Under the pieces are notes generated by a model that ran no database searches, had not been told where the DNA came from, and was given only the letters and a program-made list of their open reading frames with translations. 64,000 bases of DNA. It comes from Acetomicrobium hydrogeniformans. Lineage in GTDB: Bacteria; Synergistota; Synergistia; Synergistales; JAFGMB01. Made by a program: the position numbers and the translations under genes. Within the stretch, counting starts at the first letter, position 1, and the number at the start of each line of letters is the position of its first letter. Location of the stretch: assembly GCA_016841745.1 (NCBI GenBank), contig JAENYO010000005.1, forward strand, positions 84,439 through 148,438, given 5' to 3'. Positions 26,036 through 34,406 of the stretch are shown in pieces.

Positions 26036-26952
26036 TAGTCGAAACCCCGGCTTGTATCAATGGCTTTTAGAAGGGCATACAGAGTTCTTGTGCAGGGAAA
26101 ATCACTGTCATCCACGGCGTATTGCAGAACCCCTCCAGGTATACTATCAACTTCCATTTTCCTGCCTGCCAGGTTATCCTGAAGCATGGAAGGAATATTG
26201 GTAGCAGTTTTGCGGATATTTTCCATAAAAATGGGCCAGAGTTCATCCAGATCGATAACGAAACCTGCCCTTCGGGCGGCTTCAACTGCTTCTTTGCCTA
26301 TCTCTTTCATAAGTTTAACAAGAAGAGGGCTGGCCAGGAGACCTTCGTTATCCAGGCCTGTAAGGGCAGCCGTCGTATTTACCATTGAATTGACAATGAG
26401 CTTTTTCCAGATGAAGATCCTCGGATCATCTACATAAGCAACATTGAAACAGGCTTTCTCAAGAACACCCGCCACCCATTCCATGCTGACGCCTTTTTTC
26501 CACGGACCAATGACAATAGACGCTCCACCAGCCTCCTGAACCACACCGGGTGATCGTTTGATGGCCCCATAATGGGCTACACCCACCCCTGTTTTTTCTT
26601 CTCCAAATATTGAAGAAAGGATTTCGGCATTACCAAGTCCGTTCTGAAGGGTAAGTATCACTCCATCTTCTTCCAGGATGGCCTTAACCGGCGCCACTTC
26701 TTCTGTACTGAAGGACTTAACCAGAACTATTATCAGTTTCGAGGGCTTTAGTTCCCTGACATCGCTGGATAGGGCAAGAAGGTTGTATATTCTGGAGGAA
26801 CTCCTGTCCTCGGACTCAATTGTGAGTCCCTTTTTCAATGCATCAAAGGTTTCGCCCTTTCTCTGGAATGCCTGAACCTGGAACCCGGCATCCATAAGTT
26901 TAGAGGCGAAGATGCTTCCGAGGGCTCCGCACCCTGCTATTGTAACTATCAG
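26035..26952 (-). CDS. Ketopantoate reductase-family protein, tandem copy 1
   Basis: About 305 residues in the PanE/ApbA family, which reduces 2-dehydropantoate with NADPH. It has the N-terminal VTIAGCGALGSIFASKLMDA, the catalytic-Lys region FIWKKLIVNSMVNTTAALTG and the C-terminal SMLQDNLAGRKMEVDSIPGG with the substrate Glu. The open frame extends to an ATG at 27078, but that part lies inside copy 2. Alignment with the paralogues and the SD GGGAGAGG point to a start near 26952, where the codon is CTG. It is coupled to tag downstream. Which of the three copies makes pantoate cannot be told. Confidence 0.85.
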   Translation of the reverse strand: MIVTIAGCGALGSIFASKLMDAGFQVQAFQRKGETFDALKKGLTIESEDRSSSRIYNLLALSSDVRELKPSKLIIVLVKSFSTEEVAPVKAILEEDGVILTLQNGLGNAEILSSIFGEEKTGVGVAHYGAIKRSPGVVQEAGGASIVIGPWKKGVSMEWVAGVLEKACFNVAYVDDPRIFIWKKLIVNSMVNTTAALTGLDNEGLLASPLLVKLMKEIGKEAVEAARRAGFVIDLDELWPIFMENIRKTATNIPSMLQDNLAGRKMEVDSIPGGVLQYAVDDSDFPCTRTLYALLKAIDTSRGFD

Positions 26953-26989
26953 GATTACCTCTCCCTTCTGCGAAAACTCAAATTTTCTA

Positions 26990-27931
26990 TCATGTATTTT
27001 TGTCTTCTCCTGCGGGATTTTGATCAATTGACCGGATAAGGGAATATAGGGTTCTCGTATAGGGAAACTCTGCCCCATTCCTTGAAAGCTTCAGGATTTC
27101 ACCTGCTATGCTTTCTATCTCAGTCTTTCTCCTCTTTTCAACATCCTCCAGCATTGACGAACGATTCCGGGTTGTCATTTTCATGGTTGCCTTAACCATT
27201 TTCCAGAGTTCTTCTTCATCAAGGACAATGCCCTTGCGCTCCGCAGCCATACGGGTTTCTTCACATATCTTCCGCATCATTGCAAGGACGGGCTCAGTTT
27301 TGAGAAGTTCTCCATTTTTCAGCCTGGTCAATGCTGTTATGGTATTTATGGTGGCATTGACGGCAACCTTTTTCCAGAGAAAAGGCCTGGGATCAGAAAC
27401 ACAACTTACGTTAAGACCAGCTTCTTTGAGGAGATCACACACCCAGCCCATATCCATGGCCTTCTTCCATGGTCCGGAATAGATATGGCCATCTCCTCCC
27501 CAGCCGATCACTCCGGGAGAGATTCGAAAGGCCGCATAATTGGTTATTCCTGCCGCTACTTTTTTTTCTCCGAAACCCTTTACAAGGGTTTCGGCATTAC
27601 CCAATCCGTTCTGGAGAGTAAGAACAACGCCGTCTTCTTCAAGAACCTCTCTTACAGGAAAGATCTGCCCTGTATCATAGGATTTCACCAGAACCAGTAC
27701 CAGTCGTGTCTTTTCAAGATCTGAAGGGTCATCAGATATTCTCTTTAAAGAAAAGGTCCTGGTGCTTCCGTCTTTATCTCCATTTATGGTGATACCTCTG
27801 TCTCTGAGGATATCAAAGTGGGAACCCCTTCTCTGGAAGGCCTGGACTTCAAGGCCTCCTTCTATCATTCTGGCTGCAAGGAGACTTCCAAGGGCACCGC
27901 AGCCCGCTATGGTAACTAACATAGGCTTCAC
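26990..27931 (-). CDS. Ketopantoate reductase-family protein, tandem copy 2
   Basis: Protein of 313 residues. NADPH-binding VTIAGCGALGSLLAARMIEG, catalytic region FLWKKVAVNATINTITALT, and SMLEDVEKRRKTEIESIAGE near the C-terminus. It has the full set of family residues, so it should be an active reductase of ketopantoate or a related 2-oxo acid. Compared with copies 1 and 3, its active-site strand SGVRQ-equivalent reads SRNRSSM and its NAD loop differs, suggesting some substrate divergence (inference). It lies 20 bp after copy 3. Confidence 0.9.
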   Translation of the reverse strand: MKPMLVTIAGCGALGSLLAARMIEGGLEVQAFQRRGSHFDILRDRGITINGDKDGSTRTFSLKRISDDPSDLEKTRLVLVLVKSYDTGQIFPVREVLEEDGVVLTLQNGLGNAETLVKGFGEKKVAAGITNYAAFRISPGVIGWGGDGHIYSGPWKKAMDMGWVCDLLKEAGLNVSCVSDPRPFLWKKVAVNATINTITALTRLKNGELLKTEPVLAMMRKICEETRMAAERKGIVLDEEELWKMVKATMKMTTRNRSSMLEDVEKRRKTEIESIAGEILKLSRNGAEFPYTRTLYSLIRSIDQNPAGEDKNT

Positions 27932-27951
27932 TCCTCAGGAGAAGGTCTGAG

Positions 27952-28878
27952 CTAGATGTTTCCCCTACTCAGATCAATGGCTTTAAGCAGGGAGTACATG
28001 GTCCTGATACATGGAAAATCATTTTCATCCCGTCCATATTTCAGGATCTCCCCTGCAATACTGTCTATTTCCATTTTCCTTCCAGCTTCCATATCCTGAA
28101 GCATGGAAGGTTTGTGATCAGGTGCCTTTTTCAGATTTTCCATGAAAAAAGTCCACATCTGGTCAAGTTCCAGATCTACACCTGCTCTTTTTGCCGCCTT
28201 GACTGCCTCTGAACCTATTCTTTTCATGAGTTCCAGAGAAAGATCGCTTTTATAGATCTCTCGGGGAGACATGCGGGTGAGGGCAAATGTGGGATTTGCC
28301 ATTACATTCATTACCAGTTTCTTCCATATAAGAGGTCTGGGATCCTCGACGTAATCGATCCGAAGGCCTGCATTTTTGAGAACCCCGGCTATCCAGGTCA
28401 TATCTGTTTTTCCGGACTTCGACCAGGGACCGAAGGTTATGGCTCCCTTAAGCCCCTCCTTAACCACTCCAGGAGACATACTTACCCCTCCATAGGTGGT
28501 TATTCCAGCTGCTACTTGTTCTTCTCCGAAGATATCTGAAAGTTTTTCGGCATTTCCAAGTCCATTCTGGATGGTCAGGACAACTCCGTCAAAATCCAGT
28601 ATCTCCTTGAGCGGAAAGATATCCGAAGTGCTGTAGGATTTCACGAGAACAAGGATCAGCTTTGATGGAGACAGTTTCCATGCTTTATCCGAAACTGCGG
28701 CAAGAGGGAAAGTTATCCCCTCCATATTCTCTTCGGACACAAGGGTAATTCCCTTATATTTCAGTACTTCCAGGGTTTTACCTTTCCGCTGCAGGACCTG
28801 TACCTGTAATCCCCCTCCGATCATATGGGCCGCCAGAAGACCTCCAAGGGCACCACAGCCCGCTATGGTAATCAGCAT
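27952..28878 (-). CDS. Ketopantoate reductase-family protein, tandem copy 3
   Basis: Protein of 308 residues, first of the operon. MLITIAGCGALGGLLAAHMI at the N-terminus, IWKKLVMNVMANPTFALT at the catalytic Lys, and PSMLQDMEAGRKMEIDSIAG at the C-terminal Glu motif. The three copies share gene length, motifs and spacing and clearly arose by tandem duplication. With panB 4 kb away, at least one may supply pantoate. Confidence 0.9.
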   Translation of the reverse strand: MLITIAGCGALGGLLAAHMIGGGLQVQVLQRKGKTLEVLKYKGITLVSEENMEGITFPLAAVSDKAWKLSPSKLILVLVKSYSTSDIFPLKEILDFDGVVLTIQNGLGNAEKLSDIFGEEQVAAGITTYGGVSMSPGVVKEGLKGAITFGPWSKSGKTDMTWIAGVLKNAGLRIDYVEDPRPLIWKKLVMNVMANPTFALTRMSPREIYKSDLSLELMKRIGSEAVKAAKRAGVDLELDQMWTFFMENLKKAPDHKPSMLQDMEAGRKMEIDSIAGEILKYGRDENDFPCIRTMYSLLKAIDLSRGNI

Positions 28879-28920
28879 TTTCCTGCCCCCTCTAAAAACA
28901 GGCTATGAAAACACGAAAGT

Positions 28921-28942
28921 CCCCGAGCATAAAAACCCGGGG
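28921..28942 (-). terminator. Weak hairpin between the hypothetical gene and the reductase operon
   Basis: CCCCG / CGGGG stem with an AT-rich loop; the minus strand continues ACTTTCGTGTTTTC, a poor T run. It may reduce read-through from the 29 kb genes. Confidence 0.45.
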
Positions 28943-28979
28943 ATCCATTTTAAATTCCGATATTAAGGTTACCATAAAA

Positions 28980-29471
28980 TCAGTCGATAAATTCACGTAT
29001 GAAAGATTCCATAGCTTGATCAAGAATACCTGCGTGTTTCAACAACTTGAGTTCAGGATCATTAATAAAGGTTCCAGCGAAGAAAAGGGCAGAGTTTATT
29101 ATGAGGTTTCCATCCTCAATTCCCATGAGGTAGCCCACATAATGGAGATTGGACGGGTAAAAGCGGTTCCTGAAATCTTCCAGTTCGTTGCCTGTATCCA
29201 GAGGAGCTTCGTATACCCCTCCATCCATACATTCCACGAATCTGTCAACACAGGGAGCTGTAAAACTGAAAAACACAAGTTTTCCTTCCCTTTTCATCTG
29301 TTCAAAAACGGAGCTCCGGCTGATATCGATGGATACAGGCTGATCCCCAAGTTTTCCAACAATGTAGACGGAGCTGAAGGGATCAACGAACTGATCTACC
29401 TCAAAATCTACAAGACTATCGATAAATCCCTCAAGGTCAAATTTTTCAAGGGAAACTTTTAAAAGTTCCAT
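28980..29471 (-). CDS. Uncharacterised acidic protein
   Basis: Protein of 163 residues that I do not recognise. It is acidic, has no signal peptide or membrane helix, and appears to be a mixed alpha/beta domain with strands VYIVGKLGDQPVSIDIS and KLVFFSFTAP. It lies 27 bp downstream of the AlbA-type gene on the same strand, so the two are probably cotranscribed and may share a role. A ribosome site (AGGAGGGAGC) precedes the ATG. Confidence 0.7.
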   Translation of the reverse strand: MELLKVSLEKFDLEGFIDSLVDFEVDQFVDPFSSVYIVGKLGDQPVSIDISRSSVFEQMKREGKLVFFSFTAPCVDRFVECMDGGVYEAPLDTGNELEDFRNRFYPSNLHYVGYLMGIEDGNLIINSALFFAGTFINDPELKLLKHAGILDQAMESFIREFID

Positions 29472-29498
29472 CCATTGCTCCCTCCTTTAACGGCGATA

Positions 29499-31028
29499 TC
29501 AGAAAAGCAGGGTCTGCCTGTCTTTCTGCTCTGCAGCAAGCTGATAGGTACTCCATCTTGCAGAACCGAACCTGTCAAGAAGCCTGTAATTCACAAGGTC
29601 TGAAAGTTCTCTCGTCGCGACCCGTGAATCAACTCCTGTAAGCCTGCAATAATCACTGTTATTGATCCATCCCGTGTGTTTGATATGGGCAAGGGCATAT
29701 CTCTGGCTCTCCGTAAGGGTTTTCCCCCTGTTCACTATATCCAGCCATTCCAGGGTTGGTCCATCGAAAAGGGTCCTGTTTGAAAGGACCAGCCGGAAAC
29801 GGGCAAGGTCCACCTTGAAACCTGGAGGAGAAAGGCGATCTTTCCTGCATGAGGTCATTACGGCCGCAAGTCCCGATCCCCTGTTCTCACAGAGAGGTCT
29901 GGACTCACCGGATGGAGCAAGATTTTCCAGGATGTTCATAAGGATCTCGTTCCTGGAGGACTGTACACCCACCTGTCCAAGGCTATCGGGGAGGATAGCC
30001 CCGTAAATGCCGCCCGGACTTATTATTTCAAGCCTTTCGGGGAATATAAGCATCTGGACCTGACATACCCTGGCCTGGGGTGAATAATCCCTGTGACCCA
30101 GGGCATTTATGATTCCTTCGCGTATGACTTCTTCGGGATATTCCCAGCGCTCTTCCCGAAACATTCCCCTTATGATGTCCCTTCTCTGCATATTTCTCTT
30201 TGCGGTTTTTATAGTCTGAAAAACAATTTCGGGAATTGGACCTTCAATTTTGACATTATCGAGGAATCTCTCTCCCTCAGGGCCAGTCTCTCCTGCAACA
30301 GGTGTTGGAAATCTCATCAGTGTAACGCAAAGAGATGGGAAGAATTTCTGGGGATAGGGGGCAAAACATAACCATCCCGCAAGGGATACAACATATTTCC
30401 CGTATCTGTCTCTAACCAGGACCTTGGAGGCCTCAAGGATCTCCTGGTCAGTCCACTTTGAAAAGGGCGTACCGGGGCGGTTTTTCATTCTCTCCAGAAA
30501 TCCCTTTAACAGGATCGGATCCAGGTCCTTAAGGGAAGTACCTTCCATGGGTTCCCCATCATACCGGGGGCTGGAGGAGCTTTCTTTTATGGACTGTATC
30601 TCGTAGGAAGAAAGGACCCGCTCTCCATCACCTGCGCGAATATAGGATCCCGTAAATATTCCCTTTCCCCTGTAATAACAAGGTTTATCTTCTGGTGGGA
30701 GCTCTCCGATCTCAACAAGAAGGACGTCCTTGTCAAGGATGCTGAATTCCTGAACAAGGGGATCGAGCCTCGGTGACATCTGGGAACAGAGCACGTTTAT
30801 TTCTTCCTGAAGATAGTGGATCCTCCTCACTCCTGAAACCTCGAAACTCTTTCCTTCGTCCAGACCAAGTATAATGGCCCCTCCTCCTGGTGAATTGGCA
30901 AAGGCAGAAAAGGTTTTCCAAAGATCCTTCGGAAGTTCCTTTGTCCCTTCTATTGTCTGTACAGGTATCTTCTCGGAGGTTCCTGTCTGAAGGTTCTTGA
31001 TTAGGTCAAGCAATTCATACCGTGTCAT
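29499..31028 (-). CDS. Schlafen/AlbA_2-domain regulator with GHKL-type C-terminal region
   Basis: Protein of 509 residues. The N-terminal ~130 residues match the divergent AlbA (Schlafen) nucleic-acid-binding domain: KDLWKTFSAFANSPGGGAII and LGLDEGKSFEV. The central part has an HATPase-like segment, YPEEVIREGIINALGHRDYS, then SPGGIYG and the glycine motif CENRGSGLAAVM. The C-terminal ~80 residues look like a winged helix (ALAHIKHTGWINNSDYCRLTG). Such proteins are called RecG-like helicases or transcriptional regulators in annotations, but they have no helicase motifs, and some relatives are defence-linked. The promoter is at 31071-31099. Confidence 0.82.
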   Translation of the reverse strand: MTRYELLDLIKNLQTGTSEKIPVQTIEGTKELPKDLWKTFSAFANSPGGGAIILGLDEGKSFEVSGVRRIHYLQEEINVLCSQMSPRLDPLVQEFSILDKDVLLVEIGELPPEDKPCYYRGKGIFTGSYIRAGDGERVLSSYEIQSIKESSSSPRYDGEPMEGTSLKDLDPILLKGFLERMKNRPGTPFSKWTDQEILEASKVLVRDRYGKYVVSLAGWLCFAPYPQKFFPSLCVTLMRFPTPVAGETGPEGERFLDNVKIEGPIPEIVFQTIKTAKRNMQRRDIIRGMFREERWEYPEEVIREGIINALGHRDYSPQARVCQVQMLIFPERLEIISPGGIYGAILPDSLGQVGVQSSRNEILMNILENLAPSGESRPLCENRGSGLAAVMTSCRKDRLSPPGFKVDLARFRLVLSNRTLFDGPTLEWLDIVNRGKTLTESQRYALAHIKHTGWINNSDYCRLTGVDSRVATRELSDLVNYRLLDRFGSARWSTYQLAAEQKDRQTLLF

Positions 31029-31070
31029 GGCTGATCGGCTCCTTCACAGGTTGAATTATCCTTTTAAATA

Positions 31071-31099
31071 ATTATCTCATTTCTTGACAGGTACATCAA
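31071..31099 (-). promoter_or_regulatory. Promoter of the AlbA-type gene
   Basis: Minus-strand TTGATG, 17 bp, GATAAT, about 40 bp before the start codon. Confidence 0.5.
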
Positions 31100-31152
31100 T
31101 TCAACCTTGAGATTCAAAAAACAAAAAGGTGTTCACCCGAAAGTTACAGATA

Positions 31153-31252
31153 TTATCCAAAAGAAACAAAGGTACAAAATTGTGGAAAAGTTATACACCA
31201 TTGTGGAAGTCTTTCAGCGTGATAAAGTGATATTGAATATTATTGTGGACAA
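31153..31252. promoter_or_regulatory. Cluster of DnaA-box-like nonamers away from oriC
   Basis: Within 100 bp: TTATCCAAA (31153), TGTGGAAAA (31181), TTATACACC (31191), TGTGGAAGT (31202) and TGTGGACAA (31244). The form TGTGGAAAA is also found in the dnaA-dnaN gap, and TTATACACC is one base from the TTATACACA there. It sits between the divergent AlbA-type and ferredoxin genes; no gene is seen in this ~300-bp gap. Confidence 0.45.
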
Positions 31253-31275
31253 ATAGACATATTCCTTTAATGCAG

Positions 31276-31304
31276 GAGACATCTGAACGCTGACTGTGTA
31301 TAAT
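31276..31304 (+). promoter_or_regulatory. Promoter of the ferredoxin gene
   Basis: GAGACA, 17 bp, perfect TATAAT, 28 bp upstream of the ATG. Confidence 0.5.
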
Positions 31305-31332
31305 TTGACCTGTAAAACGGAAGGGGGGCAAT

Positions 31333-31539
31333 ATGATCTGGCCCTTTGGCAAAAAGGAAGAACATAAAGGAAAGGCCCGGGTGGATCCTGAGAAATGCAC
31401 AGGCTGTGCAATTTGCCTTGCCGTGTGCCCTGTAAAGGGAATTAAACTGGACGGGCATATTGCCAGGGTTGTGGCCTCAAAATGCATCAACTGCGGCTTA
31501 TGCTGTATAGCATGTCCCGAGAAGGCCATAAAAATGTAA
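31333..31539 (+). CDS. 2[4Fe-4S] ferredoxin
   Basis: Small protein of 68 residues with a basic N-terminus (MIWPFGKKEEHKGKARV). It has two complete cluster motifs, CTGCAICLAVCP and CINCGLCCIACP, each supplying ligands across two [4Fe-4S] clusters. It is a soluble low-potential electron carrier typical of anaerobes. GGGGGG precedes the ATG. It is a single gene, converging on the HD-GYP gene 35 bp downstream. Confidence 0.95.
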   Translation: MIWPFGKKEEHKGKARVDPEKCTGCAICLAVCPVKGIKLDGHIARVVASKCINCGLCCIACPEKAIKM

Positions 31540-31574
31540 AGGGAATCTTTCTTCCTGATCGTTACAGTGATTTA

Positions 31575-33218
31575 TCAGGCAAGGAAATCCCTGATCTCCC
31601 TGAAGGTAAAACCCCTTTTCTCCAGAAGGATCAGACATGCATCGACAACATCTTCTTCGTAGAGAATACCCCTGTTATTCTTCAGTTCTGAAATGGTTCT
31701 TTCCATTCCAAGGCTTGATCGGTAGGGCCTGTGGGAAAGCATGGCCTCCACCACATCGGCCACTGCCAGTATCTTTGCTTCCACCATTATCTCCGAAGCC
31801 TTGAGCCCCCTGGGGTAACCTGATCCATCCAGCCTTTCATGATGCTGGTATATCATCTCGGAAAGGGGCCACGGAAACTCCACAGTCTTCAGGATCTCTT
31901 TTCCATAGTAGGAATGGGTCCTGATCATGTCCATTTCAGTTCCAGTGATTTTTCCAGGTTTGATAAGTATGGATGACGGGATCTTGATCTTCCCAACATC
32001 ATGAACAAGGGCAGCGTACCTGATGGGAATGATCTTTTCCTCAGAAAAATTCATTTCCTCAGCAATGGCAACAGCCAGCTGGGATACCCGCTGCTGATGG
32101 CCTCCTGTGTAGGGATCTCCCACTTCAATTATCTTTCCAAGGACTTTGATCATGTCTTCCACATTGCTCAGAAGCTGCATGTTTCTTATCTCGAGCTCCT
32201 CTTCAATTTTTTTTCTGAGAAGGACAGCTCCCAGGAGGTTACAGTAAAGTCTCAGATCTTCAATATCCCTCTGTTTCCATAAAAAAACATCTCTTAAGTT
32301 CCTGACACTTACAAATCCCACAGGCCTTTCTTCCATGAAAAAGGGAATATTGATCATGGATACAATATTGTTTGCCTGGAAAATGGATTTTTCCCTGAAA
32401 CCTTCCTTCGGGATAAGGGATACATCCTCCACAATAAACTGCTTTTCCGTGATTATCTTTTGATAGAACCAGGGAAGATCCGAAAGGTCATATTCCCTTG
32501 AAGGTGAAAGATCTTCGGCATTTTCTTCAGCAGAATACTCGTGGCTGCAGTACATACTGTTATCATCCATATTGAAGAGAAAAACAGATACATAACTGGA
32601 TCTGAAAAAATAACATATTTCTTTCAGTGATTTTGAGATGCTGAGGTCAACATCTTCGGAGGTCATGAAGGTTGAAGATATATTCGCTATAAGGGATTCA
32701 AAACCAATCCTCAGTTCAAGGTTACGTTCTGCATTCCGGATCTGGGAAAGATCCCTGTATATGGCATAGGCCGAAGCCCCTTCCATACCCTTGGCCAGGG
32801 GCATGGCAAGTATGGAAACAGGGAAAAGGCTTCCGTCTTTCCTTCTCCGAACAGTTTCAATAATGCTTCCTCTGCCCGAACGGGCTTTAAGTGTAACTTC
32901 GCAGGCTTCTTCCTTCAGGCCTGGAGAGCGGGTTATAATCTGATCCAGATCTTTACCCTCAAGTTCTTCCCTGAAATAGCCGAACATCTCGCAAAATTTT
33001 TGGTTCACCCTGCATATTAAACAGTTTTCATCGACCATTACAACGCCCTCGGGAAAGGTATCGAAAAAACACCGCAAGTAATTTTCTCTCTTTTCAAGCT
33101 GTATATTTTCTCTCAAAATTCCACAACCGGAAAGATCTTTATCTTCCATGATAAAAAGCTGTCCCGGTTCCAACGCTATCTCCTCTTCTCCTGCTATAAC
33201 GTCATGTTTCCTTAACAT
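31575..33218 (-). CDS. PAS-GAF-HD-GYP protein, probable c-di-GMP phosphodiesterase
   Basis: Protein of 547 residues. Order: a PAS domain at about 45-160 (FPEGVVMVDENCLICRVNQK), a GAF domain at about 170-335, a short coiled linker, and an HD-GYP domain from about 350. Catalytic motifs are complete: HDVGK (His406, Asp407) and HHERLDGSGYPRGL (459-472). HD-GYP enzymes hydrolyse c-di-GMP to GMP. No membrane segment is seen, so it should be a soluble sensor tuned by PAS/GAF ligands. It is single-gene. A c-di-GMP riboswitch in the same window gives its product a visible target. Confidence 0.92.
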   Translation of the reverse strand: MLRKHDVIAGEEEIALEPGQLFIMEDKDLSGCGILRENIQLEKRENYLRCFFDTFPEGVVMVDENCLICRVNQKFCEMFGYFREELEGKDLDQIITRSPGLKEEACEVTLKARSGRGSIIETVRRRKDGSLFPVSILAMPLAKGMEGASAYAIYRDLSQIRNAERNLELRIGFESLIANISSTFMTSEDVDLSISKSLKEICYFFRSSYVSVFLFNMDDNSMYCSHEYSAEENAEDLSPSREYDLSDLPWFYQKIITEKQFIVEDVSLIPKEGFREKSIFQANNIVSMINIPFFMEERPVGFVSVRNLRDVFLWKQRDIEDLRLYCNLLGAVLLRKKIEEELEIRNMQLLSNVEDMIKVLGKIIEVGDPYTGGHQQRVSQLAVAIAEEMNFSEEKIIPIRYAALVHDVGKIKIPSSILIKPGKITGTEMDMIRTHSYYGKEILKTVEFPWPLSEMIYQHHERLDGSGYPRGLKASEIMVEAKILAVADVVEAMLSHRPYRSSLGMERTISELKNNRGILYEEDVVDACLILLEKRGFTFREIRDFLA

Positions 33219-33322
33219 GAAGGCCTCCGCCAGTTAATAGAATAGGGGAACTAAATCGCTCTATGGTACACTCTCTACACTCTAATCGACAAAGTTTATC
33301 ATAGTTTAATGTTTATTCCCAA

Positions 33323-33370
33323 CAAAAAAGGGCTCCAGTCCCTGTCGGGAACTGGAGCCCTCATCTTTTT
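33323..33370. terminator. Terminator after the peptidyl-prolyl isomerase gene
   Basis: GGGCTCCAGTCCC, four bases, GGGAACTGGAGCCC (33330-33360), flanked by A/T runs that suit either strand; TTTTTT follows on the minus strand. Confidence 0.88.
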
Positions 33371-33393
33371 AGAAGACAAACACAGGATGTTGA

Positions 33394-34314
33394 TTAATTT
33401 TTGGCTTCGGGAGCCTTGTCTCCGCTCTCTTCTTTCTGTCCTTCCACTTTTTCCTCAAAGAACTCGGCAGGATGCTTCGTCTTCAGTTCTGTAAGGGTGT
33501 CATCATATTTCTTGAACTGTTTCTCATTGAGAAGCTTCTCATTGATCTGATCATTGACCTCGGTAAGTTCCTTGATTCTTTCAGGTTTCTTTTCATCAAC
33601 CCGGATGATGTGCCATCCGTATTCAGTCTTGACAGGTTCGCTCATGTTTCCTGCCTCAAGGGCAAAGGCCGCTTCCTCAAATTCTTTTACCATCTGTCCC
33701 CTGGCAAAAAATCCAAGTTCGCCTCCCTTTTCCTTTGAAGGACAGTTTGAAAATTCTTTGGCTGCCTCTTCAAAGGTCTTTTCTCCACCCTCAAGCATGG
33801 CAAGGATCTCTATGGCCTGGTCCTCACTGGCTACAAGGATATGGGAAGCCTTGACCTGTTCCGGTTCCCTGAACTCATCCTTGTGTTCCTCAAAATACTT
33901 TGCAACCTCTTCTTCGCTTACAGTGATATCCTTCATTATCTCTTTCATGGCATAGTTACTCATCAGGTTTTTACGGATATTTTCAAGGTCAGCCTTGAAA
34001 TCGTCCTTTTCTGCAACCTTGTTATCCTCTGCCCAGAGGTAAAAGAGTTCCTTGTTAACAAGCTCGTTGAGGATTCGCTTTCTTCCGTAATCAGTATTGA
34101 ACATCAAAGACTGCTGGGGAGGAAGCTGGGAAATTACCGCATCTACATCTTTAACCCTGATCTCCACATCGCCGATTTTAGCAAGGACCTTTTCTACATC
34201 CCTCTGCTCTTTTTCGGCAGGGACCTTTTCCTGCGCGAAGGCAACAACACTGAAGACCATTACAAAAACAAGAACGAGAAGTACTAATCTGGAATATCTA
34301 GAAGATCTTGACAT
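33394..34314 (-). CDS. Exported parvulin-type peptidyl-prolyl isomerase (PrsA/SurA-like)
   Basis: Protein of 306 residues. Signal peptide to about residue 28 (VFSVVAFAQ). A SurA-N-like helical chaperone region is followed by one parvulin domain: VKASHILVASEDQAIEIL, then FEEAAKEFSNCPSKEKGGEL, GFFARGQMVKEFEEAAFAL and VKTEYGWHIIRVD. No lipobox is seen. It should catalyse prolyl isomerisation and aid folding of exported proteins in the periplasm. TTAGGAGGAA precedes the ATG. It is single-gene with its own terminator. Confidence 0.93.
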   Translation of the reverse strand: MSRSSRYSRLVLLVLVFVMVFSVVAFAQEKVPAEKEQRDVEKVLAKIGDVEIRVKDVDAVISQLPPQQSLMFNTDYGRKRILNELVNKELFYLWAEDNKVAEKDDFKADLENIRKNLMSNYAMKEIMKDITVSEEEVAKYFEEHKDEFREPEQVKASHILVASEDQAIEILAMLEGGEKTFEEAAKEFSNCPSKEKGGELGFFARGQMVKEFEEAAFALEAGNMSEPVKTEYGWHIIRVDEKKPERIKELTEVNDQINEKLLNEKQFKKYDDTLTELKTKHPAEFFEEKVEGQKEESGDKAPEAKN

Positions 34315-34406
34315 TTACATTCCTCCTAAAGGGAAATTTAAATTACCCGACCAGTCTATCATAAAGATAAATAACCAGATGGGGTGGAACAAAAAAACAG
34401 GTAATA

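Noticed and set aside
31191-31529. 112-codon minus-strand frame over the ferredoxin
   Set aside because: The plus strand has two perfect cluster motifs; the minus frame is its antisense shadow.
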